Part shown: positions 15,243 to 23,722 of the stretch, piece after piece
Layout of the letters: every line of letters begins with the position of its first letter
Position numbering within the stretch: the stretch's first letter is position 1
Origin: Bordetella parapertussis
GTDB lineage: Bacteria; Pseudomonadota; Gammaproteobacteria; Burkholderiales; Burkholderiaceae_B
Reading direction: 5' to 3'
NCBI GenBank assembly: GCA_945874505.1
Contig: CAMCII010000002.1
Location: 1 to 33,528, forward strand
Length of the DNA: 33,528 nucleotides
Program-made: the position numbers and the translations under genes
Notes under the pieces: generated by a model
What the model was told of the DNA's origin: nothing
Seen by the model: only the letters and a program-made list of their open reading frames with translations
The model's database searches: none

Positions 15243-16546
15243 GTTTGTCTCCTGCGTCGCTGCTCACTATTGGATTGTAGTGGGTGAGTCACGGAGCTGT
15301 CATGGTGCTCTAAAACCTCAGCAAGAGTGGGGTCAACCTGCTGCGTGATGAGTTGGCTAAGCGCCTGGGCGAGAAACGGCTGCTCTAAGAGCTTGATTGA
15401 AGAGCGATCCAGTGCAAGCTGATCGACTAAGGGACCAAGTGTTGTGCGTTCTGGGTCGCAAGCTAGCAACCAGCGTTCATTTTTTGCGCCAGGTGCGACG
15501 GCAACTAAACCCATTGCGGTTAAGCACTCTAGGCGCTCTTCGAGAACATTGAGCGGTAGGCGCAAACGCATCAGGAGTTTAGTGCTACTGCATCCCGGAG
15601 GTATGTTGCCACGGGCTTCACTCAGTACTTTTAGAACGGATAGAGCATCCATCAAGGCTGCACCTGGTCTAATTTTAGGATCAAGTCGACCGATTCGCAG
15701 TAACGGTAGATTGGCAGCGACTAAGGCACCAATCAAGATGCCAAGCCAGCACAGATAGATCCAGATCAAAAAAACAGGTAAAGCAGCAAAGGCACCATAA
15801 ATCATGGTGTATGTCGAAAAGCTCGAGACGTAATAGGCAAAGCCGATTTTCATGGTTTCTAAAATCAGGGCTGAGATGACGCCACCCACCAACGCATCGC
15901 CTCGATTGACACGTGTATTTGGCACCACAGTAAACAGGGCGGCAAAGGCGAGTGCGCCTAAAAGCACGGGTAATAGCTTCAGTGCGATGGCTAGAAAAAT
16001 TGGGGCATTTGCGAGTAACCCTATTGACTCACGGGCCAAAAAAGCCGTTGCGTAGAGGCTAGCGCCTGTCAGCACAGGTCCAAGAGTAATAACCGCCCAA
16101 TAGACCAGCATGCGGTAAGCCACCCGACGTTGCCGCTCGACTTGCCAAATAGTATTGAGCGCCGATTCAACAGACATGATCAAAAACACGACGGTCAGCA
16201 CTAAAAACCCACCACCAATTGCAGTCAGACGCGAGGCTTGCGCGGCGAACTCATTGAGGTAAGTCATAATCGTGTCTGACACGGTGGGCGGCATCAGACT
16301 GCTGCTCATAAAGGCTTGAAGCGCGTCGCTGAACTCGGTAAAGAGCGGAAACGCCGTGAAGAGTGAAAGCACCACCGCCAAGAGAGGCACAATCGAGAGC
16401 ACAGTGGTAAAGGTCAGGCTGGCGGCGAGTTGTACCGCTTTGGCTTGCGTGGCGCGTTGCACGGCCAAGCCAAGGATTTGCGTCGCAGCACCAAAATATC
16501 GATCTACGTCTTTTTGCGCAAAATGTTGCTTTGCATGGGCTTGCAT
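15236..16546 (-). CDS. YihY/BrkB family inner-membrane protein
   Basis: A 436-aa membrane protein of the YihY/virulence factor BrkB family (once misnamed ribonuclease BN). About six membrane helices occupy residues 40-300. The family's signature AASLTFTTVLSIVPLLAV is near the N-terminus. A soluble C-terminal domain of about 120 residues looks like a winged-helix fold by its helix pattern, as seen in longer members. The open frame extends 30 codons upstream, but ATG 16546 has GGAGGA five bases before it and starts at the family's usual point. Molecular function is unproven. It is followed by the CBS-pair gene. Confidence 0.88.
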   Translation of the reverse strand: MQAHAKQHFAQKDVDRYFGAATQILGLAVQRATQAKAVQLAASLTFTTVLSIVPLLAVVLSLFTAFPLFTEFSDALQAFMSSSLMPPTVSDTIMTYLNEFAAQASRLTAIGGGFLVLTVVFLIMSVESALNTIWQVERQRRVAYRMLVYWAVITLGPVLTGASLYATAFLARESIGLLANAPIFLAIALKLLPVLLGALAFAALFTVVPNTRVNRGDALVGGVISALILETMKIGFAYYVSSFSTYTMIYGAFAALPVFLIWIYLCWLGILIGALVAANLPLLRIGRLDPKIRPGAALMDALSVLKVLSEARGNIPPGCSSTKLLMRLRLPLNVLEERLECLTAMGLVAVAPGAKNERWLLACDPERTTLGPLVDQLALDRSSIKLLEQPFLAQALSQLITQQVDPTLAEVLEHHDSSVTHPLQSNSEQRRRRQTC

Positions 16547-16641
16547 GCGAATCCTCCGTCTGCAGGCGATAATAGCAGTGTCGCCTCCCATCGGGCGTTT
16601 CAGTACTGATATCTTTGCCCCACCTGAGCGCAGCACACAAC

Positions 16642-17139
16642 ATGTCCGAGATCAACGCTTCATCGCAGTCTACCGTCGTGTTAAATGTTGCACTGCAGCG
16701 TAGCGCTGCTGTGAGCTTATTCGGGCTCTTTTTTCTGTGTTTGCTCTGGGAGATCTGGCTAGCACCACTCAGGCCCGGTGGCACCTTATTGTTTTTAAAG
16801 GCGCTGCCGCTGGCCTTTGCGATGCGGGGCGTCTTGCGTGGCAGCCTGTATACGATTCAGTGGGCGTCTATGTTGGTGTTGTTGTACTTGATGGAGGGTG
16901 TGGTGCGGGTGATGTCTGATCCGCCGGGCCCCTCAATTATGTTGGCCTGGATTGAAATCGTCTTGGCGACAATCTTCTTTTTTAGTTCGGTCTTTTATGT
17001 TCGCCCGGCAAAGCGCGTGGCCAAAGCTTTGCAAAAGGCTGAAAAGCTAAATCAAAAGGCTGAAAAGCTCAATAAACAGACTGAAAAGCTAAATCAACAG
17101 ACTGAAAAGCTCAATCAACAGACTGAAAAGCTCAACTAG
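16642..17139 (+). CDS. DUF2069 membrane protein with a repeat-built coiled-coil tail
   Basis: A 165-aa protein. Residues 1-125 fit DUF2069: three or four membrane helices with LLWEIWLAPLRPGG and LLYLMEGVVRVMSDP. The family's function is unknown. The C-terminus is unusual, with about 33 residues made of five heptads of the type (A/T)-E-K-L-N-(Q/K)-(Q/K), predicted to form a charged coiled coil in the cytoplasm. It is encoded by 21-bp DNA repeats and ends directly at the stop. The ATG at 16642 is chosen over an upstream TTG at 16615. The gene is divergent from YihY/BrkB, separated by 95 bp. Confidence 0.85.
   Translation: MSEINASSQSTVVLNVALQRSAAVSLFGLFFLCLLWEIWLAPLRPGGTLLFLKALPLAFAMRGVLRGSLYTIQWASMLVLLYLMEGVVRVMSDPPGPSIMLAWIEIVLATIFFFSSVFYVRPAKRVAKALQKAEKLNQKAEKLNKQTEKLNQQTEKLNQQTEKLN
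17038..17136 (+). repeat. 21-bp tandem repeat, 4.7 copies
   Basis: Units start at 17038, 17059, 17080, 17101 and 17122 (the last partial, followed by TAG). The unit is GCTGAAAAGCTAAATCAAAAG-like, with ACT replacing GCT in the last three copies. Each encodes one coiled-coil heptad, so copy-number changes would alter the tail by whole heptads. Confidence 0.95.
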
Positions 17140-17141
17140 TG

Positions 17142-17167
17142 ATTGACCCTTCGTGCATGGGGTCAAT
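17142..17167 (+). terminator. Hairpin after the DUF2069 gene
   Basis: ATTGACCC (17142-17149) and GGGTCAAT (17160-17167) form a perfect 8-bp stem with a 10-nt loop just after the stop codon. There is no run of T behind it, so a classical intrinsic terminator is uncertain. Confidence 0.35.
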
Positions 17168-17188
17168 GCAAGTTCAGCCGACGTAACA

Positions 17189-17248
17189 AGCCAAAATAGT
17201 GCTAATCCAGCCAAAATAGTGCTAATCCAGCCAAAATAGTGTTAATCG
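17189..17248. repeat. 20-bp tandem repeat, three copies
   Basis: AGCCAAAATAGTGCTAATCC occurs at 17189 and 17209. A third copy at 17229 differs by a few bases. The array lies 23 bp before the selO start, where the 5' untranslated region or promoter of selO would be. Confidence 0.92.
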
Positions 17249-17270
17249 CAGCTCAAACAATATCACTCTC

Positions 17271-18890
17271 ATGACTTCACCTTCTTGTTTTGAACCGCTC
17301 GTTAAAGCGAATACGTTTGCAAGCTTACCCTCAGATTTTTATACACGCTTGCCCACGACACCGCTCACGGCGCCTCGCTTGGCGCATGCCAGTGCTGAGG
17401 TGGCTGCGGTCTTAGGGTTGCCCAGCGAGGCACTAGTCTCTCAAGAGTTTCTTGATGTGGTGAGCGGTACTAAACCGATGCCCGGTGGCGACACCATGGC
17501 GGCTGTGTATAGCGGGCACCAGTTTGGCGTGTGGGCTGGTCAGTTAGGCGACGGGCGCGCCCACCTGTTGGGTGAAATCCAGGGACCAGACGGTAGTTTT
17601 GAAGTGCAACTGAAGGGCGCGGGGATGACACCGTACTCACGTATGGGAGATGGCCGGGCTGTCTTGCGTTCTTCGGTGCGAGAGTATTTAGCGAGCCACG
17701 CGATGCTTGGGCTTGGCATCGCGACAACGCAGGCGCTATCGCTGGTTTCTGCCCGCAATCCTGTCAGACGCGAAACCCTTGAAACAGCTGCGGTCGTGGC
17801 GCGAGTGGCACCAAGTTTTATCCGCTTTGGTTCGTTTGAACACTGGGCTGCGCGCAGGCGACCCGACTTGTTGCGCGTGTTGGCCGATTACGTGATCGAC
17901 CGGTTTTACCCTGAGTGCCGCGATGCGAGTCACTCTAGTACTGCGGGGCATACCAGAATTCTAGGTGATACGAGCACTGTAGGTGAGATCAGCACGACTG
18001 GTGATACCACCACCGTCAAAGACTACGAGCCTTACGTGCAATTGCTGCGTGCAGTCGTGCGGCGCACCGCAACGCTCATGGCAAGTTGGCAAGTGGTGGG
18101 TTTTTGTCATGGGGTGATGAATACCGACAACATGTCGATTTTGGGGCTCACACTTGACTACGGCCCCTATGGTTTCATGGATGGCTTTGATGCCAAGCAC
18201 ATCTGTAATCACACTGATAGCGGCGGTCGCTACGCCTGGCACGCTCAACCCGCGGTGGCGCACTGGAATCTCTATCAGCTCGCGAATAGCCTGCACGAAA
18301 TCGTTCCCGAAGCCGAGCCTCTGAAAGCGGCGCTTGATGAATATGAAGCGTGTTTTCTGGGTGCCATGCAGGCTCGTATGAGCCAAAAGTTAGGCTTAAG
18401 CGCGTGGCAGGCAGGTGATGAAACGCTGATCGACGATCTCTGGAGTCTCATGCAAGCCAGTCACGCAGACTTTACGCTGACCTTTAGGCAACTGGCTTAC
18501 GCGCCGGGTCTGACGCAGGCCTCGCAAGCGCAAATTGAGCATGACTTGGGCGGCACGGTGAACGCGAACCTGCTGCCTTTTGTGGATTTATTTGTGGATC
18601 GTGCGGGCGCGCAAGCTTGGCTTAGCCGCTACAGCGCTCGACTGGGCTCGGACCCTACCCAACATTGGCAAGAGCGGGTTGCCGGCATGCTGGCGGTGAA
18701 CCCGCTGTATGTGCTGCGTAATCACATTGCACAGCAGGCGATTGAGGCAGCCGAAAAGGGCGACTTTAGCGAAGTGCAGCGCCAAATGCAGCTTTTGAGC
18801 GACCCGTTTCACGCTCGGGCGGGCCTAGAAGCGTATGCCGCTGCGCCACCGGCCGGGGCACCTCATTTAGAGGTGAGTTGCTCGTCTTGA
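17271..18890 (+). CDS. selO: Protein adenylyltransferase SelO (YdiU family)
   Basis: A 539-aa pseudokinase-fold enzyme of the SelO/YdiU (UPF0061) family, which transfers AMP to protein hydroxyl side chains. Conserved blocks are YSGHQFGVWAGQLGDGRA, QLKGAGMTPYSRMGDGRA, HGVMNTDNMS and LDYGPYGFMD. The C-terminus ends in Cys-Ser-Ser. This is the conserved redox tail of the family, where vertebrate SelO has selenocysteine. E. coli SelO is about 480 aa; part of the excess is an insertion (about residues 223-250) built from 18-bp repeats between the RFYPEC segment and the NTDN segment. The codons for the C-terminal tail are duplicated twice beyond the stop. The gene stands alone between DUF2069 and aroC. 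Confidence 0.93.
   Translation: MTSPSCFEPLVKANTFASLPSDFYTRLPTTPLTAPRLAHASAEVAAVLGLPSEALVSQEFLDVVSGTKPMPGGDTMAAVYSGHQFGVWAGQLGDGRAHLLGEIQGPDGSFEVQLKGAGMTPYSRMGDGRAVLRSSVREYLASHAMLGLGIATTQALSLVSARNPVRRETLETAAVVARVAPSFIRFGSFEHWAARRRPDLLRVLADYVIDRFYPECRDASHSSTAGHTRILGDTSTVGEISTTGDTTTVKDYEPYVQLLRAVVRRTATLMASWQVVGFCHGVMNTDNMSILGLTLDYGPYGFMDGFDAKHICNHTDSGGRYAWHAQPAVAHWNLYQLANSLHEIVPEAEPLKAALDEYEACFLGAMQARMSQKLGLSAWQAGDETLIDDLWSLMQASHADFTLTFRQLAYAPGLTQASQAQIEHDLGGTVNANLLPFVDLFVDRAGAQAWLSRYSARLGSDPTQHWQERVAGMLAVNPLYVLRNHIAQQAIEAAEKGDFSEVQRQMQLLSDPFHARAGLEAYAAAPPAGAPHLEVSCSS
17964..18017 (+). repeat. 18-bp tandem repeat inside selO, three copies
   Basis: Units at 17964-17981, 17982-17999 and 18000-18017 start with GGTGA and encode GDTSTV, GEISTT and GDTTTV. 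They lie in a loop that is shorter in E. coli SelO and keep the reading frame. The conserved domain resumes at the YEPYVQ segment shortly after. Confidence 0.85.
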
Positions 18891-19055
18891 GGCACTGACG
18901 TGGGCAAAGGGGCTAAAGCCGTTGCGCCTACCTCAGACACTCTGCATTTAGAGGTGAGTTGCTCTTCGTGAGGCACTGACGTGGGCAAAGGGGCCTAAGC
19001 CGCTGCGCCTCTCGCAAAGACATCGCATTTAGAGGTTAATTGCTCTGAGTGATGC
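18837..19055 (+). repeat. 81-bp tandem duplication of the selO 3' end
   Basis: The last selO codons and the stop recur downstream at exact 81-bp spacing. The CAT codon of HLEVSCSS-stop is at 18864, again at 18945 and again at 19026, always in the selO frame. Copy 2 again reads HLEVSCSS then TGA. Copy 3 reads HLEVNCSE then TGA. Copies 1 and 2 differ at five of the first 66 bases. The upstream part GCCGCTGCGCC also recurs in register (18837, 18918, 18999). Copy 2 carries an in-frame TAA in its middle, so only the first TGA could be read through to a complete second tail. Confidence 0.92.
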
Positions 19056-19140
19056 AATAATGTGAGTTTGAAGGTTGCGATGCTACTTTTAGAGGGCAAA
19101 CGTGACCTGACTCTGTTTATTTTTTCGGTACTTGTCGCCT

Positions 19141-20199
19141 ATGTCTGGTAATACGCTCGGTACGCTATTTTGTGTGACGAATTTTGGTGAGTCACATGGC
19201 CCCGCAATCGGCTGTGTGGTCGATGGGTGCCCTCCTGGCCTGGTGCTTTGCGAACAAGATATTCAAGTTGAACTTGATCGTCGTCGCCCCGGCACCTCGC
19301 GCCACGTGACGCAGCGCCAAGAGGCCGATCAGGTTGAGATTTTGTCTGGAGTCTACGAAGGTAAAACCACAGGTACCCCGATCGCGTTGTTGATTCGAAA
19401 CGTTGACGCACGCAGTAAAGACTACAGTGCCATCGCTGACACGTTTAGGCCTGGGCACGCTGACTTCACCTACTACAACAAGTACGGCGCACGCGATCCG
19501 CGTGGTGGTGGGCGCTCTTCGGCTCGCTTGACTGCGCCAACGGTCGCTGCCGGAGCCATCGCAAAAAAATGGCTGTCTGAGCACGTTGGGATCAAGGTGC
19601 GGGGCTACATGAGTCAGTTAGGCCCGATCGCGATGCCTTTTGTCAGTTGGGATCACGTCCCGAATAATCCGTTTTATGCGGCCAATGACACTAGCACGCC
19701 TGAACTCGAGGCCTATATGGATCAGTTACGTCGCGATGGGGATTCGGTTGGCGCTCGTATCGAAGTGGTCGCCGAGGGCTTGCCCGCGGGTTGGGGCGAG
19801 CCCATCTATGACCGCCTCGATGCAGACATTGCTCACGCCATGATGGGGTTGAACGCCGTCAAGGGCGTTGAGATTGGCGCTGGCTTCAAAAGCGTTGAGC
19901 AGCGCGGCTCTGAGCACGGCGACGAGATTACGCCTGAGGGCTTTTTGACGAATAATGCCGGTGGTGTGCTGGGTGGGATCTCAACGGGGCAGCCAATTAC
20001 GGTGAGCCTGGCGATTAAGCCAACCTCAAGTATTCGGACCGAGCGCCGCTCAATTGACCGGGCCGGCAACCCAGTCATGGTGCAAACCCTAGGTCGCCAC
20101 GATCCGTGTGTGGGGATTCGGGCGACACCGATTGCCGAAGCCTTGCTAGCCTTAATTTTGATCGATCATGCTTTGCGGCACCGTGCGCAGTGCGGGTAA
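19141..20199 (+). CDS. aroC: Chorismate synthase
   Basis: A 352-aa enzyme for the last step of the shikimate pathway, converting 5-enolpyruvylshikimate-3-phosphate to chorismate using reduced FMN. Signature motifs are visible: [18 protein letters not shown] near residue 17, [15 protein letters not shown] near residue 120 and [15 protein letters not shown] near the C-terminus. Length matches bacterial AroC. The ATG at 19141 is preferred over a TTG nine bases upstream because it starts the family's MSGNTxGxLF pattern. It is preceded by the selO repeat array and followed by the leucine genes on the same strand. Confidence 0.97.
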   Translation: MSGNTLGTLFCVTNFGESHGPAIGCVVDGCPPGLVLCEQDIQVELDRRRPGTSRHVTQRQEADQVEILSGVYEGKTTGTPIALLIRNVDARSKDYSAIADTFRPGHADFTYYNKYGARDPRGGGRSSARLTAPTVAAGAIAKKWLSEHVGIKVRGYMSQLGPIAMPFVSWDHVPNNPFYAANDTSTPELEAYMDQLRRDGDSVGARIEVVAEGLPAGWGEPIYDRLDADIAHAMMGLNAVKGVEIGAGFKSVEQRGSEHGDEITPEGFLTNNAGGVLGGISTGQPITVSLAIKPTSSIRTERRSIDRAGNPVMVQTLGRHDPCVGIRATPIAEALLALILIDHALRHRAQCG

Positions 20200-20225
20200 G
20201 GTTAAAAATGCCCTAGTTCTGGTCA

Positions 20226-20255
20226 GGTTAGCGGCCTGTTTGACGGCCACTAGCC
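20226..20255 (+). terminator. Imperfect hairpin between aroC and leuC
   Basis: GGTTAGCGGCC (20226-20236) pairs with GGCCACTAGCC (20245-20255) with one mismatch and one G-T pair, leaving an 8-nt loop. No T run follows. It could end aroC transcription or act in the leuC leader. A CATAAT preceded by TATGG at 20281-20291 may be an extended -10 for leuC, but no good -35 is present. Confidence 0.35.
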
Positions 20256-20335
20256 ACCAGACGCTAGTGATGAGGTTGGCTATGGCATAATCAAGGGCTA
20301 CCCTCTTACAACGCGTGTTTGGCAGATCGAACGTC

Positions 20336-21745
20336 ATGAAAAAAACTCTATACGACAAGCTTTGGGACGCTCATGTGGTTAACGAAGAACCAGATGGCAC
20401 CGCAATTTTGTACATCGACCGTCACTTGCTGCACGAGGTCACAAGCCCACAGGCTTTTGAAGGCCTTGATTTGGCCGGTCGCCCGCTTTGGCGTCTGAAT
20501 GCCAATTTGGCGGTGGCAGATCACAACGTGCCGACTGTGGCGCGTGATCGTGCCCAAGGTATCACTGACCCAATATCAAAATTGCAGGTCGATACGCTTG
20601 ACGCAAACTGCGTCAAACATAACGTGATTGAATTTCGCATGAACGATTTGCGTCAGGGCATTGTTCACGTGATCGGCCCCGAGCAAGGCGCAACGCTACC
20701 GGGCATGACCGTGGTGTGCGGCGACTCGCATACCAGCACACATGGCGCCTTTGGTGCCTTGGCCTTTGGTATCGGCACCTCAGAAGTCGAGCACGTGATG
20801 GCAACGCAAACACTGCAAGCCAAGAAAAACAAAAACATGTTGGTGCGTGTTGAAGGTACCTTGCCGATTGGCTGTACCGCGAAAGACGTGATTCTGTACG
20901 TGATTGGTCAAATTGGCACTGCCGGCGGCACGGGTCACGCGATTGAGTTTTCGGGCAGCACGATTCGTGGCTTGTCAATGGAAGGCCGCATGACCTTGTG
21001 CAACATGGCGATTGAAGCGGGTGCACGTTCAGGCATGGTGGCAGTTGACCAAAAAACGATTGATTACTGTGCGGGTCGTCCGTTTTCACCTAGCGGCGCT
21101 TTGTGGGATGCTGCGGTGGCTTACTGGAAAACCTTGCATACCGACGAAGGCGCTTTTTTCGATCGCGTCGTTGAGATCGATGCACGCCAGATTGTTCCTC
21201 AGGTCACTTGGGGGACATCACCCGAGATGGTCTTACCCGTGACCGGACGTGTGCCTGATCCTGATCGCGAAAAAGATGACATGCGCCGTGAAGGGATGGA
21301 GCGTGCTTTGGTGTACATGGGCTTGAAGCCCAACACCTTGATTGAAGACATCAAAATTGATCGCGTGTTTATCGGATCTTGCACCAACTCGCGGATTGAA
21401 GATTTGCGTGCGGCTGCAGTGGTTGCCCGCGGTCGTAAGGTCGCGAGCAATGTGCGTCAGGCGCTTGTGGTGGCTGGCTCTGGTCTGGTCAAAGCACAAG
21501 CTGAGCGCGAAGGCTTAGACAAGATTTTTATCGAGGCAGGTTTTGAATGGCGTGAGCCAGGCTGCTCAATGTGCTTGGCCATGAACGCCGATCGCATTGA
21601 ACCGGGCGAGCGTTGTGCCTCGACTTCAAACCGAAACTTTGAAGGTCGCCAAGGGCAGGGTGGTCGCACCCATCTCGTGAGTCCGGCCATGGCAGCAGCT
21701 GCCGCCGTGTCGGGTCATTTTGTTGACGTACGTAACCTCCGGTAA
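20336..21745 (+). CDS. leuC: 3-isopropylmalate dehydratase large subunit
   Basis: A 469-aa aconitase-family subunit that isomerises 2-isopropylmalate to 3-isopropylmalate in leucine synthesis, together with LeuD. Visible motifs are [31 protein letters not shown] and [11 protein letters not shown]. The Cys of the second and the two Cys of the third are the [4Fe-4S] ligands. The ATG at 20336 begins the conserved [15 protein letters not shown] start; a longer open frame upstream is ignored. The stop is 5 nt before leuD, so the subunits are translated from one message. Confidence 0.97.
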   Translation: MKKTLYDKLWDAHVVNEEPDGTAILYIDRHLLHEVTSPQAFEGLDLAGRPLWRLNANLAVADHNVPTVARDRAQGITDPISKLQVDTLDANCVKHNVIEFRMNDLRQGIVHVIGPEQGATLPGMTVVCGDSHTSTHGAFGALAFGIGTSEVEHVMATQTLQAKKNKNMLVRVEGTLPIGCTAKDVILYVIGQIGTAGGTGHAIEFSGSTIRGLSMEGRMTLCNMAIEAGARSGMVAVDQKTIDYCAGRPFSPSGALWDAAVAYWKTLHTDEGAFFDRVVEIDARQIVPQVTWGTSPEMVLPVTGRVPDPDREKDDMRREGMERALVYMGLKPNTLIEDIKIDRVFIGSCTNSRIEDLRAAAVVARGRKVASNVRQALVVAGSGLVKAQAEREGLDKIFIEAGFEWREPGCSMCLAMNADRIEPGERCASTSNRNFEGRQGQGGRTHLVSPAMAAAAAVSGHFVDVRNLR

Positions 21746-21750
21746 ACATC

Positions 21751-22407
21751 ATGGATTCATTCATCACGCATCAAGGCTTGGTCGCTCCGCTCGATCGCGA
21801 AAACGTCGATACCGATCTGATCATTCCAAAGCAGTTTTTGAAATCAATTAAGCGCACAGGCTTTGGCCCAAACTTGTTTGACGAGATCCGTTATCTGGAT
21901 CATGGCGAGCCAGGGATGGACAACTCCAAGCGCCCGTTGAACCCAGAATTTATTTTGAACCACTCGCGTTATCAGGGTGCTTCGATTTTGTTGGGTCGTA
22001 AAAACTTTGGCTGCGGTTCAAGCCGCGAGCATGCCCCCTGGGCGCTGGCGCAATATGGCTTTCGGGCAGTGATTGCACCGTCGTTTGCTGATATCTTTTT
22101 TAATAATAGCTACAAGACTGGTTTCTTGCCGATTGTGTTGTCTGAGTTGCAAATCTCGCGTCTGTTTGACGAGGTGCGTGGTTTTGTTGGCTATAAGTTA
22201 ACGATTGATCTTGAAAAACAAGTCGTGATTGCACCTGACGGTCGTGCGATGGATTTTGATATCACTGCACATCGCAAATATTGCATGATCAATGGTTTAG
22301 ATGAAATTGGTTTGACTCTGCGTCAGGCCGATAAGATTCGAACCTTTGAGGCTGAGCGGCTCGCCCGCCATCCTTGGTTAGATGTTCAACCAATCGGTGC
22401 ACGTTAA
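21751..22407 (+). CDS. leuD: 3-isopropylmalate dehydratase small subunit
   Basis: A 218-aa swivel-domain subunit that completes the LeuCD isomerase. It has the N-terminal [18 protein letters not shown] and the substrate-binding [13 protein letters not shown], both diagnostic. Length is typical for betaproteobacterial LeuD. It follows leuC after 5 nt and precedes leuB after a 54-nt gap that carries a strong hairpin. Confidence 0.97.
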   Translation: MDSFITHQGLVAPLDRENVDTDLIIPKQFLKSIKRTGFGPNLFDEIRYLDHGEPGMDNSKRPLNPEFILNHSRYQGASILLGRKNFGCGSSREHAPWALAQYGFRAVIAPSFADIFFNNSYKTGFLPIVLSELQISRLFDEVRGFVGYKLTIDLEKQVVIAPDGRAMDFDITAHRKYCMINGLDEIGLTLRQADKIRTFEAERLARHPWLDVQPIGAR

Positions 22408-22420
22408 TTCACTTAAACGT

Positions 22421-22440
22421 TGGGCCGGTTTACCGGCCCA
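22421..22440 (+). terminator. Perfect GC-rich hairpin between leuD and leuB
   Basis: TGGGCCGGTTTACCGGCCCA is a near-perfect palindrome: a 9-bp stem with a TT centre, or in practice a 7-bp GGGCCGG/CCGGCCC stem with a TTTA loop. A short T-rich stretch (TTACTTTT) follows. The form resembles an intrinsic terminator, which would reduce leuB expression relative to leuCD, or an mRNA stability element. Only 22 bp separate it from the leuB ATG. Confidence 0.55.
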
Positions 22441-22461
22441 TTACTTTTGGATCAAAGCAAC

Positions 22462-23538
22462 ATGACGCAAAAAATTGCAGTATTGCCTGGTGATGGAATC
22501 GGTGCCGAGATTATTGAACAGGCGGTTCGGGTCTTGGGTGCGTTGAAATTACCCCTTGAAATCACGCATGCCCCCGTGGGTGGCACCGCCTATGACTTAC
22601 ATGGCCATCCGTTGCCACCCGCAACCTTGAAGCTTGCACAAGAATCAAATGCTGTATTGTTTGGTGCAGTGGGCGATTGGAAATACGACAAGCTGCCTCG
22701 CGAGCACCGCCCTGAGCAGGCGATTTTGGGTCTGCGTAAAGCACTCGGTTTGTTTGCGAACTTTCGCCCGGCGATTTTGTATCCTGAGTTAGCCAACGCA
22801 TCATCTTTAAAGCCCGAAATCGTCTCTGGTTTAGATATTTTGATTTTGCGTGAGCTGACGGGTGATATTTATTTTGGTTCACCCCGCGGCGTGCGCGTGG
22901 CCCCTGACGGCCCGTTTGCAGGTGAACGTGAAGGCTTTGACACAATGCGTTATGCAGAGCCCGAGGTTCGCCGCATTGCGCATTTGGGTTTTCAGGCCGC
23001 GCTTAAGCGTCAACGTCGTTTGTGTAGCGTGGATAAGGCCAACGTACTTGAAACCTCGCAACTGTGGCGCGATATCGTGACCGAGATTGGCAAAGAGTAT
23101 CCGGATGTTGCGTTGTCGCATATGTACGTTGACAATGCCGCGATGCAGTTGGTGCGCGCGCCACGTGACTTTGATGTGATTGTGACCGGCAATTTGTTCG
23201 GCGACATTCTGTCTGATGAGGCGTCGATGTTGACGGGTTCGATCGGCATGTTGCCGTCGGCCTCGCTCAATGCCTCAGGTCAGGGCTTGTACGAGCCGAG
23301 CCATGGCTCGGCACCTGACATTGCCGGTAAAGGTGTGGCAAATCCCTTGGCCACGATCTTGTCTGCAGCAATGATGGTGCGCTACTCGCTTGACCAAGCC
23401 GCGCAGGCTGATCGTATCGAACAAGCCGTGCGTCGTGTGCTTCAGCAAGGGCTGCGCACCGCCGATATTTACGAGCAAGGCACAACTAAAGTTGGCACTG
23501 CAGCGATGGGCGATGCTGTCTTGAAGGCTTTAGGCTAA
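22462..23538 (+). CDS. leuB: 3-isopropylmalate dehydrogenase
   Basis: A 358-aa NAD-dependent decarboxylating dehydrogenase, oxidising 3-isopropylmalate in leucine synthesis. Motifs are [12 protein letters not shown] at the N-terminus, [14 protein letters not shown]-type (here [16 protein letters not shown]), [10 protein letters not shown], and [19 protein letters not shown] with the metal-binding Asp residues. The ATG at 22462 starts the conserved region. It follows leuD, with a hairpin between, and precedes asd by 184 bp. Confidence 0.97.
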   Translation: MTQKIAVLPGDGIGAEIIEQAVRVLGALKLPLEITHAPVGGTAYDLHGHPLPPATLKLAQESNAVLFGAVGDWKYDKLPREHRPEQAILGLRKALGLFANFRPAILYPELANASSLKPEIVSGLDILILRELTGDIYFGSPRGVRVAPDGPFAGEREGFDTMRYAEPEVRRIAHLGFQAALKRQRRLCSVDKANVLETSQLWRDIVTEIGKEYPDVALSHMYVDNAAMQLVRAPRDFDVIVTGNLFGDILSDEASMLTGSIGMLPSASLNASGQGLYEPSHGSAPDIAGKGVANPLATILSAAMMVRYSLDQAAQADRIEQAVRRVLQQGLRTADIYEQGTTKVGTAAMGDAVLKALG

Positions 23539-23722
23539 TAGGGGTGCCGAGGCTTTCGCTCGACAGGGCGAGCTAGGCAGCTGAGTGATCTGCACGTTTA
23601 ACCATAGCCACTCGCAGGCGGCTTAAGCGAGTCTAAGGTGAGGTTTAACCTTGGTGGTAACATAGCCTCTAACTGCCTAGGCTCTAAGTGCACGTATCTA
23701 AACGATTTTTTGGTTTTTAACG

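Noticed and set aside
18888-18968. Selenocysteine read-through of the selO TGA
   Set aside because: It is kept only as a question in the findings. The tail already has Cys at the usual position, no SECIS element is evident, and tandem duplication explains the in-frame copies.
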